Shown here one piece after another: positions 8,029 to 15,624 of a stretch of DNA of 41,123 nt (the first letter of the stretch is position 1; every line of letters starts with the position of its first letter). The translations under genes and the position numbers were made by a program. Origin of the DNA: a virus; the IMG/VR virus record IMGVR_UViG_3300020401_000030, positions 1 through 41,123 of that record; one strand, 5' to 3'. The notes below the pieces were generated by a model that saw nothing but the letters and a program-made list of their open reading frames with translations, was not told where the DNA came from and did not search any database.

Positions 8029-8998
8029 AATACCTCTTCTGGTATTTTGTGGATGGGGTCACTCTGCAACAACCCCCTTTTATTATACGGTAGCGTTAGA
8101 TAACAAGGGGTTTCATGGTGGTCATAAAAAAGAGACAGGATATCTGAACGAGCTAGAAAACTATGAGTACTTCAATATGCCAATGTGGAAGTACACATCA
8201 GATCCCTATGAGAGATTATTAGGTAAAGACGATCCTCTCACACCACCATCTCTGAATTGTCACTCACCATACACCAGACATACAGAGGAGTTCATACGAG
8301 ACTGGATTGCAGAACCACCTAGTATCCAGAAATATATCGACTACTATAAGATACACTATGAGAATATCAAAGATGATTACTATGGTGTCTCTGACTTCGC
8401 TAATGGTAACTCATGGTTGAGAGAACCTTTTCTTGAGAAGTATATTCCAATACTACAAGAACACTTTGATGTCAAGTGTATATTTGTAGCAAGAGACCCT
8501 GTGCGTAGGTCATACTCTGATTTTAGTGCGAAGTTCACATGTAATGATGTCAGTGGCGAAAGACTGAAGGAGGGGTGGTTATATCCAGACAATCCAACTG
8601 AAAGACAATATACCAGTATACATGAGATGTTCCGTGGTGAACTTCATAAGAGTTGTACAAGGTTCTATGTTGAGTTTTACCGCAAGTTCAAGAAGTATGT
8701 GCCTACGTTGCAACTTGTCATGGAAGAGTTCTGGGAACCAAGTAGATTTGAGGAGCAGACAAAGAAAGTATCAGATTTTTTAGGATTCCCTATAACAAAG
8801 ATTCACCATAATGCCTTTTGGCCAGAAGCAGCAGATAAAGCACCACAGTATGATTACCTCAAAGACCAGTGGGGGTCAGTCAGAGACCCTCTGACACCTG
8901 AGTTATATGAATATGGTAGAAATGTACTATTCCCTGTCTACAAGGCATGGAAGGACGAGTTTGGGGTCTTACCTGATACGTGGGGTGAGTTCATATGA
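8009..8998 (+). CDS. Sulfotransferase-like protein, paralogue H
   Basis: A 329-residue protein from ATG 8009 (ATG 8015 is an equally good start; a GTG at 7964 would add 15 residues that overlap the tiny ORF and look non-homologous). Its loop is the most divergent, FCGWGHSATTPFYYTV, with histidine at the lysine position. SDFANGNS replaces DFSNSN; ARDPVRRSYS (near 161-170), VMEEFWE, DQWGSV and FGVLPDTWGEFI follow. The segment HGGHKKETGYL resembles HTGHKKETGFL in paralogue B and is a second shared block across the family. It ends four bases into the next gene (ATGA overlap). Confidence 0.82.
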   Translation: MKMTTSKIPLLVFCGWGHSATTPFYYTVALDNKGFHGGHKKETGYLNELENYEYFNMPMWKYTSDPYERLLGKDDPLTPPSLNCHSPYTRHTEEFIRDWIAEPPSIQKYIDYYKIHYENIKDDYYGVSDFANGNSWLREPFLEKYIPILQEHFDVKCIFVARDPVRRSYSDFSAKFTCNDVSGERLKEGWLYPDNPTERQYTSIHEMFRGELHKSCTRFYVEFYRKFKKYVPTLQLVMEEFWEPSRFEEQTKKVSDFLGFPITKIHHNAFWPEAADKAPQYDYLKDQWGSVRDPLTPELYEYGRNVLFPVYKAWKDEFGVLPDTWGEFI

Positions 8999-10062
8999 TC
9001 AATTACTGGGCGACACCCAACATGGGTAAGATGCACATGATGCAACTCATAGAAATCAATAAGAAATCATATACAAAGAACAAGTATCCATACTATATCT
9101 ACAAACAATGGCATGACAACGATATGAGAGTTGAAAAGTCATATGTGCTAAGACATGGTCAGTCAGATATAGAGACAGCGATAAAAACTAAGACCCCATT
9201 TGGTGAAAAGGTCAAGCACAAGGGTGGTGTCTTACATGAATACTTGTGGGAGGTAGCAAAGAGCGATACTGATAGCATCAAACTACATTCTAATACCAGT
9301 GAAGTGGGTGGTGACCTGATGGAGCGTTACTTTGGTAATGTAAGAGATAGAAAACCCCCTGATGACTTGATGAAGGACAAAGACCCTGTTGAGGTGTTCT
9401 TTACGGACAAGTGGTTTACATTATTACAGGAAAAATTCCCTGTATCTCCTTCTATAAATTATCTTGGGACTTTCTTACAACCATATTTGAGGGATAATGC
9501 AAATTGTATCGTCCCTTTGGTTGAAGAATTGTGTGATGTTGATTTTATCTTTGATCCTTACATAATCATGGGCAGACAAATGTTGGGTACACCAACAAGA
9601 CTACTTACAGACTTGACTGAGCAAGAAAAGTATGTTGTAAACATATACAGGTCGAGAAAGAATGTCATACCATACAAAGAAGACTTGATTGATTGTTTTG
9701 CTAGTAAGTTGAAACGATATAGTAATAAGCATGCGTACCACAGATATAAAACCGAGGATGCCTCAGTGTTATACAATCTTGATAGAGACTTATTGTGGAT
9801 ATACCTTGACACTGTTGTGCAGCAGGTGAGAAGAATAGAGAGATACTTCAAACATAACAACATAGACGCATACTACTTCAATATGGATCGGGACAACTAT
9901 AAAGATACCTTTGGGTTTGAAAAGGATGAACTACCACGCACTCAAACTCATCCTGGCGACTACCCACAACGAGAGTTGTATGAGACAATAGCGAAAGAGT
10001 ATGTTATGATGAGAAACATGAAAGATATGAGGAGGCGAGGTAGAATATATGATAGGCTTTAG
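8995..10062 (+). CDS. Protein of unknown function, 355 residues
   Basis: I do not recognise this gene. It is a soluble-looking protein with no signal peptide or membrane segment, rich in aromatic and charged residues, with a basic C terminus (RNMKDMRRRGR). A stretch near residues 295-325 (AYYFNMDRDNYKDTFGFEKDELPR) and an early YVLRHGQSD segment are the most motif-like parts. It is coupled on both sides: its ATG overlaps the TGA of paralogue H, and its own last 14 bases overlap the carbamoyltransferase start. Its position between a sulfotransferase-like protein and a carbamoyltransferase suggests a step in the same surface-decoration pathway, for example a divergent transferase, but this is context only. 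Confidence 0.75.
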   Translation: MINYWATPNMGKMHMMQLIEINKKSYTKNKYPYYIYKQWHDNDMRVEKSYVLRHGQSDIETAIKTKTPFGEKVKHKGGVLHEYLWEVAKSDTDSIKLHSNTSEVGGDLMERYFGNVRDRKPPDDLMKDKDPVEVFFTDKWFTLLQEKFPVSPSINYLGTFLQPYLRDNANCIVPLVEELCDVDFIFDPYIIMGRQMLGTPTRLLTDLTEQEKYVVNIYRSRKNVIPYKEDLIDCFASKLKRYSNKHAYHRYKTEDASVLYNLDRDLLWIYLDTVVQQVRRIERYFKHNNIDAYYFNMDRDNYKDTFGFEKDELPRTQTHPGDYPQRELYETIAKEYVMMRNMKDMRRRGRIYDRL

Positions 10063-11425
10063 TGAAGGGTTTCATGATGCAGCAGTCGCTGTGGTCAATG
10101 ATGGTAAGATTTGTTATGCTTCACATTCAGAAAGATATTCTAAGATAAAGCATGATAAGAACCTTGATGTCACTGCTGCTGCCACTGCACGGTTATTATG
10201 TCATGACCAGAAGGTAGCATTCTACGAAAGACCATGGTTGAAAAGAACAAGGCAGTTTTTTGCAGGTCAGAAGGCATGGTATAGACACAGACACCTGACA
10301 CTCCAACCTACAGAGTATCATAGTCATCATAAGTCACACGCTGCTGCAGCGTTTCAGACATCACCTTTTGACGAAGCAGCGATAGTTGTTGTTGATAGTA
10401 TAGGAGAGTGGGATTGTACATCTATATGGACTGCTGAATATAAACAAGGTCACGCTTGCTATAAGAAGAGATGGTCGCAGTGGTATCCGCAATCTATAGG
10501 TTTGTGGTACTCAGCACTCACCAAGTGGGCAGGTTTGCGACCACTGGACGAGGAGTATATCTTTATGGGTATGGCAGCGTTTGGTAATCCCGTGCATATG
10601 AACGTAGTAGAGAAGCAGTTGCATAGGAATAATCATAAGGGAGCGAGGATAGGAGACTATGACAAGTGTGATATCGCAAAGAGTGCAGAGAGAATACTAC
10701 AACTAGAACTCAATACTATATTTGCTAGAGCAGCACAGTATAGTAAGCACATATGCTATGGAGGTGGTGTCGCACTCAACTGTGTCGTAAACACTGGACT
10801 AAGGGAAATGTATAACTTATGGATTATGCCTTGTCCTGGTGACGCAGGTGGTGCTCTGGGTGCAGCATGTCTTGCATATGGTAAGAAGGTTGCCTTCAGT
10901 CCTTACCTAGGATATAATATACAGAAGTTATGTGATCCAAGGAGAGTTGTTGATGGACTCCTCGAAAAAAGAGTCGTGGGGGTTGCAAATGGCCGTGCTG
11001 AGTTTGGTCCTCGTGCTTTGGGTAATAGAAGTTTACTGGCGGATCCAAGGAAAGCTGAAACCAAAGACCTAGTAAACGAAATAAAGAGGAGAGATAAGTT
11101 CAGACCATTTGCACCTGCAGTTCTTGAGGAACACGCTCAAGATTATTTCGATATGCCTAAACAATCAAGGTATATGTCTTACGTTTATAAATGTAAGCAG
11201 CAGAGGGCGATACCTGCCTGTATACACGTCGATGGATCTGCTAGGGTACAAACAGTACCAAAAGACTCAGAGAGTATTCTAAGACCAATACTGGAGTGCT
11301 GGTACGAACGTACTGGGTGTCCTGTATTATTGAATACATCTTTGAATATCAAAGGTAAACCTATGGTCAACACCATAGGGGATGCAATAGAATTTTCACA
11401 TAAGTATGATGTCACTGTGTTTTAG
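10049..11425 (+). CDS. Carbamoyltransferase, NodU/CmcH (TobZ) family
   Basis: A 458-residue protein with the marks of O-carbamoyltransferases: MIGFSEGFHDAAVAVV at the N terminus, the metal-binding histidine cluster YHSHHKSHA (90-98), VVDSIGEWD, GMAAFGNP, CYGGGVALN, CPGDAGGALGAA, and the C-terminal GRAEFGPRALGNRSLL segment (about 314-330) followed by LLNTSLNIKGKP. The reaction uses carbamoyl phosphate and ATP to carbamoylate a hydroxyl, often on a sugar. It is shorter than typical members (about 550-600 residues), with compact spacing in the middle, yet all main blocks remain. A strong AGGAGGCGAGG ribosome-binding stretch at 10030-10040 supports ATG 10049. Its end overlaps the second SGNH gene by 20 bases. 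Confidence 0.92.
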   Translation: MIGFSEGFHDAAVAVVNDGKICYASHSERYSKIKHDKNLDVTAAATARLLCHDQKVAFYERPWLKRTRQFFAGQKAWYRHRHLTLQPTEYHSHHKSHAAAAFQTSPFDEAAIVVVDSIGEWDCTSIWTAEYKQGHACYKKRWSQWYPQSIGLWYSALTKWAGLRPLDEEYIFMGMAAFGNPVHMNVVEKQLHRNNHKGARIGDYDKCDIAKSAERILQLELNTIFARAAQYSKHICYGGGVALNCVVNTGLREMYNLWIMPCPGDAGGALGAACLAYGKKVAFSPYLGYNIQKLCDPRRVVDGLLEKRVVGVANGRAEFGPRALGNRSLLADPRKAETKDLVNEIKRRDKFRPFAPAVLEEHAQDYFDMPKQSRYMSYVYKCKQQRAIPACIHVDGSARVQTVPKDSESILRPILECWYERTGCPVLLNTSLNIKGKPMVNTIGDAIEFSHKYDVTVF

Positions 11426-12053
11426 TGGATGTAGTATCACATGGGGTGATGAACTACAAAAGAGATTTAGCGAGAGATATAGTTCTCTTGTATCAAAACA
11501 TTATGATACCAAACACACAAACATATCAGAGTGTGGTATCAGTAATGATGCGATAGTAAGAAATACAATCAGACATCTACAAAATACCAGTTCTCCTGAC
11601 GTAGTTGTTATACAATACACAGTTCATCCTAGAATAGAGTATTTCGACAATCAACTCATACAGAAGTGGACACCACAGAGGGCAAATGATACACAGAGGA
11701 GTAGAGCATACTATTTGTCTGTCTACAATGACATCTTTGCAGCAGAGAACATGTGGAAGAATATATTCTTATTTGACTCATATTGTAAGAGTGTAGGACA
11801 GAAATATGTGTCATTGATTGCCGATCACTTTGAACGTATTATTGTAAAACCTGAAAAATTCTATAAAGGAGACATTGGATATTGGAGAAGTATGTGTAAA
11901 GACTACAAACCTGTATACATTCAAAAAGAATTACTAGGCACTGAGATAGAGCATCCAGAGAACTATGCTCAAGGTAGAAAAGGTGGGCATCCAAGTGCAC
12001 AAGGTCACATACTAATGGCAAATAAAACTATCGAGTTGATAGACGCTATATAA
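11406..12053 (+). CDS. SGNH-hydrolase-like protein (second of two paralogues)
   Basis: A 215-residue relative of the gene at 3786. Shared blocks are CFSGCSITWGDEL (block I with the nucleophile serine), ECGISNDAIVRNTIRHL, VVVIQYTVHPR, ENMWKNIFLFD and GGHPSAQGHIL (catalytic-histidine region). Start ATG 11406 or 11409; both lie inside the carbamoyltransferase C terminus. The family suggests an esterase or an acyl-handling enzyme; next to a carbamoyltransferase it may act on the same sugar or lipid. The sigma70-like -35 box of the next unit lies within its last codons. Confidence 0.7.
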   Translation: MMSLCFSGCSITWGDELQKRFSERYSSLVSKHYDTKHTNISECGISNDAIVRNTIRHLQNTSSPDVVVIQYTVHPRIEYFDNQLIQKWTPQRANDTQRSRAYYLSVYNDIFAAENMWKNIFLFDSYCKSVGQKYVSLIADHFERIIVKPEKFYKGDIGYWRSMCKDYKPVYIQKELLGTEIEHPENYAQGRKGGHPSAQGHILMANKTIELIDAI

Positions 12054-12064
12054 ACTGTTATAAT
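12036..12064 (+). promoter_or_regulatory. Sigma70-type promoter for the glycosyltransferase unit
   Basis: TTGATA at 12036-12041 and a perfect TATAAT at 12059-12064 are separated by exactly 17 bases, matching the host housekeeping promoter form. The expected start of transcription near 12070 leaves a leader of about 15 bases before the ATG at 12086. The -35 box lies inside the last codons of the SGNH gene. Confidence 0.7.
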
Positions 12065-12085
12065 GATTATGACTGAACTCTAATT

Positions 12086-12841
12086 ATGGCTAAAGGATTT
12101 AAGGTGGTATCTAAACCACCCACTGTTGAAGCAAAAGACACTTTTGATATTGAAGCAGCAAAGAAATTGATCCAAGGTAAGAGCGTTGTATTCTGCTTAC
12201 CTGGCAGAGGCGTATCATACGTCTTCCTAAAGAATTTCGTATCACTCTGTTTCGAGTTGGTACAGAACGGAGCAAATATACAGATAGCACAAGACTATAG
12301 TTCTATGGTGAACTTTGCAAGATGTAAATGTCTTGGTGCGAACGTATTACGAGGACCTGATCAATTACCTTGGGATGGCAAACTCAACTATGATTATCAA
12401 CTATGGATTGATAGTGATATCGTATTTTCTAATGAATCATTCTATCGTCTGATCGCTATGGATAAAGATATTGCAGGTGGATGGTATGCAACAGAGGATG
12501 GTAGAACTACATCATGTGCACACTGGTTAGAAGAGGATGATTTCAAAGAGAATGGTGGAGTCATGAATCATGAGATGGTTGAGGGCATTGTAAAAAGACG
12601 TAAACCATTTACTGTTGACTATTCTGGATTTGGTTGGTTACTTATCAAGAAAGGTGTGTTTGAACATAAGGAAATGAAGTATCCTTGGTTTGCTCCACAG
12701 ATGCAGGTATTTGATTCTGGTGAGGTACAAGATATGTGTGGTGAAGACGTATCATTCTGTCTTGATGCAATCAAAGCAGGTTTTGAAATATGGGTTGATC
12801 CACAGTGTAGGGTAGGTCATGAGAAAACTAGAATCATATAG
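12086..12841 (+). CDS. GT-A fold glycosyltransferase
   Basis: A 251-residue protein with features of Anp1/GT2-like transferases: CLPGRGVSYVFL near the N terminus, a DSD metal and nucleotide-sugar motif (109-111) in LWIDSDIVF, SGFGWLLIKKGVF, YPWFAP, and a GEDVSFC motif (219-225) that would carry the catalytic acid, then a histidine in VGHEKT near the end. Such enzymes move a sugar from a nucleotide donor to an acceptor in the cytoplasm. Relatives are common in T4-like cyanophages. It has its own sigma70-type promoter and is followed three bases later by a small acidic gene and a terminator, so its timing likely differs from the late structural genes next to it. Donor and acceptor are not determinable here. 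Confidence 0.85.
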   Translation: MAKGFKVVSKPPTVEAKDTFDIEAAKKLIQGKSVVFCLPGRGVSYVFLKNFVSLCFELVQNGANIQIAQDYSSMVNFARCKCLGANVLRGPDQLPWDGKLNYDYQLWIDSDIVFSNESFYRLIAMDKDIAGGWYATEDGRTTSCAHWLEEDDFKENGGVMNHEMVEGIVKRRKPFTVDYSGFGWLLIKKGVFEHKEMKYPWFAPQMQVFDSGEVQDMCGEDVSFCLDAIKAGFEIWVDPQCRVGHEKTRII

Positions 12842-12844
12842 ATA

Positions 12845-13039
12845 ATGACGATGATCAATATAACAGATATGGAACTGTATGACATATACATCAAAGGATC
12901 GTTAGAGTTCGAGTCAATCACAGAGGAAGAGATGGAGGAGAAAATACAAGAACTGGCAGAGGATTACTATAGAGAAGGGTTCCCTCACCCCGACGAAATA
13001 GAGGTTAGATACCTAGGACATGAAGACGACCCTCAGTAG
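12845..13039 (+). CDS. Small acidic protein of unknown function, 64 residues
   Basis: A short protein with a strongly acidic helix (TEEEMEEKIQELAEDYY) and the segment FPHPDEIEVRYLG. No family is recognised; similar small acidic proteins are, as I recall, common next to cyanophage structural genes. It starts three bases after the glycosyltransferase stop (ATG 12845, with an in-frame ATG at 12851 as an alternative), so the two form a two-gene transcript. Its last codons and stop form part of the terminator hairpin. Confidence 0.7.
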   Translation: MTMINITDMELYDIYIKGSLEFESITEEEMEEKIQELAEDYYREGFPHPDEIEVRYLGHEDDPQ

Positions 13040-13052
13040 AGGGTCTTTTTTT
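13028..13052 (+). terminator. Rho-independent terminator overlapping a stop codon
   Basis: A perfect 7-bp stem (GACCCTC at 13028-13034 with GAGGGTC at 13039-13045), a 4-base loop AGTA, and a run of seven T at 13046-13052. The TAG stop of the small acidic gene (13037-13039) lies in the loop and first stem base. It closes the glycosyltransferase unit just before the late structural region. Confidence 0.9.
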
Positions 13053-13056
13053 GTCT

Positions 13057-13073
13057 CTAAATAATGATAAATA
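13057..13073 (+). promoter_or_regulatory. Late-promoter-like boxes before gp25
   Basis: CTAAATA at 13057-13063 and ATAAATA at 13067-13073 resemble the T4-type late promoter (TATAAATA) read by the phage gp55-type sigma factor. The second box ends 20 bases before the gp25 start. Either or both could be used. They follow directly after the terminator, as expected for an independent late unit. Confidence 0.6.
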
Positions 13074-13093
13074 TACCCAGACTATAAAAACGA

Positions 13094-13498
13094 GTGCCAG
13101 CACAGAGGTTTTCGCAAGGATTCAAAGATATATCTTTGTCCTTCAAAAAACATCCAGTAACAAGAGACATCCTTACATTGAAAAATGAGGATGCCATCAA
13201 ACGTTCTGTGCAAAATTTAGTTCGCACTATAAGAGGTGAAGTATTCTTCAACGAACTATTAGGCACAAGAATCAGTGGATCGCTCTTTGAGTTGGCAAAT
13301 AGTGATTATATCGATCCTATGAAAACAGAGATAGAGACTGTTCTCAAAAACTTTGAACCAAGGGTAAAATTGACAGGAGTAGATTTCAAGTCTTTTCCTG
13401 ATCGTAACGCAGTTGATGTCACGATAAGATATGATCTTATTGGTCTCTCTGCCCCTTCTCAGTCTGTCAACTTCATACTAGAACCAACAAGGTTATAA
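13094..13498 (+). CDS. gp25: Baseplate wedge protein gp25
   Basis: A 134-residue protein, matching the T4 gp25 length (132). The N-terminal GFKDISLSFKKHPVTRDIL, the central NLVRTIRGEVFFNELLGTRISGSLFE and the C-terminal IRYDLIG..QSVNFILEP are the hallmarks of the GPW/gp25 family. It sits at the inner baseplate wedge and helps link the hub region to the sheath start. The GTG start at 13094 is favoured because it gives the expected N terminus just before the conserved GFKDI segment; no strong Shine-Dalgarno is visible. Its stop overlaps the gp6 ATG (TAATG). Presumed to begin a long late transcript through gp6 and beyond. Confidence 0.95.
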   Translation: MPAQRFSQGFKDISLSFKKHPVTRDILTLKNEDAIKRSVQNLVRTIRGEVFFNELLGTRISGSLFELANSDYIDPMKTEIETVLKNFEPRVKLTGVDFKSFPDRNAVDVTIRYDLIGLSAPSQSVNFILEPTRL

Positions 13499-15624
13499 TG
13501 GCACTGCAACAATTTACCAATCTAAACTTTGAGGACATCAAAACCTCAATCAAAGATTATCTAAGACAAAACTCAAACTTCAGTGATATGGATTTTGAGG
13601 GGTCAAACCTTTCTGTCATTGTAAATCTACTCGCATATAATTCATATACCACAGCATACAACACTAACGCAGTCGTAAACGAGACATTTATAGACAGTGC
13701 TACACTTAGAGAAAACGTAGTATCACTAGCAAGAAATATAGGTTATGTTCCACGCTCAAGAAGAGCAGCAAGAATGTTGGTGGATTATGAAATAGTTGGT
13801 CTTACATCTACCACAGAGACGATAAAATTTCAACCAGGTTTGATAGGTAACGGAACAGTATCAAATGTAAACTTCTTATTCTCCATACCAGAGGAAGTTA
13901 CAGGGGCAGCATTTGAAGGAACAGCAGCAGGTACATTTGAAGCGTTCCAAGGTCAGTATCTTGAATCTAGATTTGTAGTGAATGACTCTCTACCTAATCA
14001 AAGATACATTTTACCTAACAATGGTGTAGATACATCTACAATTAGAATAAATGTAAAAGAAAATAACGCAAGCACCACTAGAACAGAGTATAAGTTAGTA
14101 GATAATATTATAGGTGTTACATCTACGTCAAATATATTCCTAATACAGGAAACCACTGATGAGAAGTATGAGGTATTGTTTGGTGATGGTATATTCGGAC
14201 ACAAATTATCTAATGGTAATGTCGTTGAGATATCTTACATAAAAACTGAAGGTAAGGAAGGGAATGGTGCAGTAAGATTGACATTTGCAGGTACTATTAT
14301 AAATGAGAACCTTGCAACAGAGTCTGGTTTCACTGCAGCGTTATCACCTCAATTCCCATCATCAAATGGAGACGATATAGAGGATGTGAGAAGCGTAAGA
14401 TACTATGCCCCTAGATTATACTCCTCACAGCACAGAGCAGTCACAGCGAATGACTATGAGGCAATCGTGCCATCTGTTTATCCTAATATAGAATCTATAA
14501 GTGCATTTGGTGGTGAGGAATTGACACCACCCAAGTATGGTAGAGTTTATATCGCAGCGAAACCTAAGAACGGATCATTCCTGTCAGAGTTTACGAAGAA
14601 ACAGATACTATCATCACTCAAGAACTACTCTGTGGCAGGTATAGTGCCAGAGATCATTGATTTGAAGTTCTTATACGTAGAACTCGACACTCATGTATAC
14701 TATAATGCAAACTTTGTCGGTGACACACAAAATCTTAGAACAGATGTCATAAACGCCATGAGTGTATTTGCTAGTGGCACAGAATTGAATAAATTTGGTG
14801 GTAGATTCAAGTATAGTAAAGTCTTATCATTGATTGACAGAGTAAGTGACTCTATCACATCTAATATCACAACGATAAGGATTAGAAGAAACTTGGTGGC
14901 AGTGCTGAACGTGTTTAGTCAGTATGAGATTTGTTTTGACAACACCTTCCATAGAAATGAGTCATCTTATAATATCAAGTCTACTGGATTCAATATATCT
15001 GGTGTGTCTGGTACAGTGTACTTCTCTGATCAGCATGTATCTGGTGATACAGGTAATCTCTTCCTATTCCAACTTGACTCTGATACTAATGTCAAGATAC
15101 TGTCTACAACATTCGGATCTGTTGATTATAAGAAAGGTGAGGTCATAATTGACACAGTAAACATCACAGGTACAGTTCTATCAGATAATATTATTGAGAT
15201 ACAGGCGATACCACAGTCAAATGACGTACTAGCAAGGAAAGAATTGTATCTTCAGTTTGATGTATCTAACAGTAACTTCTTTATGAGAGAAGATCCTATA
15301 TCTACAGGTGCAAACACATCTGGTACAAGATATAACCCACAATCTAGTTACAGTAACGGTGCAAAAGTAAGAGGTGCTATCATAACAAGCACATCTAGTG
15401 CTACTACACTGGTTGGGTATGTAAATGGACAACCTTACTACGGTGCGTTCCACTCAATGCCAAATGGAGACCGCATGACAGGTGCATTCCACTCTGCATC
15501 AAGTCTTCCTATAACTAGCACTCCGACAACTGCCATAGATAGTTCATCAACAAGTGTGTCACAGACATCATCGACATCTTCTTCATCATCTTCCTCAAGC
15601 AGCAGTAGTGGATACGGATACTAA
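13498..15624 (+). CDS. gp6: Baseplate wedge protein gp6
   Basis: A 708-residue protein. The first 100 residues (FEDIKTSIKDYL, SNLSVIVNLLAYNSYTTAYNTNAVVNE, ATLRENVVSLARNIGYVPRS) are typical of gp6/J-type baseplate wedge proteins, and VEISYIKTEGKEGNGA plus the AVTANDYEAIVPSVYPNI segment match the family's middle domain. gp6 forms the inner ring of the wedge. It is a little longer than T4 gp6 (660). The extra part is at the C terminus: a doubled GAFHS motif (GAFHSMPNGDRMTGAFHS) and a serine-rich tail ending GYGY. Start and stop overlap the neighbours by one base each. Confidence 0.93.
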   Translation: MALQQFTNLNFEDIKTSIKDYLRQNSNFSDMDFEGSNLSVIVNLLAYNSYTTAYNTNAVVNETFIDSATLRENVVSLARNIGYVPRSRRAARMLVDYEIVGLTSTTETIKFQPGLIGNGTVSNVNFLFSIPEEVTGAAFEGTAAGTFEAFQGQYLESRFVVNDSLPNQRYILPNNGVDTSTIRINVKENNASTTRTEYKLVDNIIGVTSTSNIFLIQETTDEKYEVLFGDGIFGHKLSNGNVVEISYIKTEGKEGNGAVRLTFAGTIINENLATESGFTAALSPQFPSSNGDDIEDVRSVRYYAPRLYSSQHRAVTANDYEAIVPSVYPNIESISAFGGEELTPPKYGRVYIAAKPKNGSFLSEFTKKQILSSLKNYSVAGIVPEIIDLKFLYVELDTHVYYNANFVGDTQNLRTDVINAMSVFASGTELNKFGGRFKYSKVLSLIDRVSDSITSNITTIRIRRNLVAVLNVFSQYEICFDNTFHRNESSYNIKSTGFNISGVSGTVYFSDQHVSGDTGNLFLFQLDSDTNVKILSTTFGSVDYKKGEVIIDTVNITGTVLSDNIIEIQAIPQSNDVLARKELYLQFDVSNSNFFMREDPISTGANTSGTRYNPQSSYSNGAKVRGAIITSTSSATTLVGYVNGQPYYGAFHSMPNGDRMTGAFHSASSLPITSTPTTAIDSSSTSVSQTSSTSSSSSSSSSSSGYGY

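Noticed and set aside
1-12053. Possibility that the island is host chromosomal DNA rather than phage
   Set aside because: Extreme packing, overlapping starts, tiny ORFs and direct continuity into a T4-like baseplate cluster fit a phage genome, and no integrase or att-like repeat was seen.
1417-12841. A complete Nod-factor biosynthesis set
   Set aside because: No NodA, NodB or NodC-like genes are present; only decoration-type enzymes occur, so the comparison is functional at most.
15555-15615. Simple-sequence TCT/TCA-rich tract at the end of gp6
   Set aside because: It encodes the serine tail in frame and is not a clean microsatellite; kept only as part of gp6.
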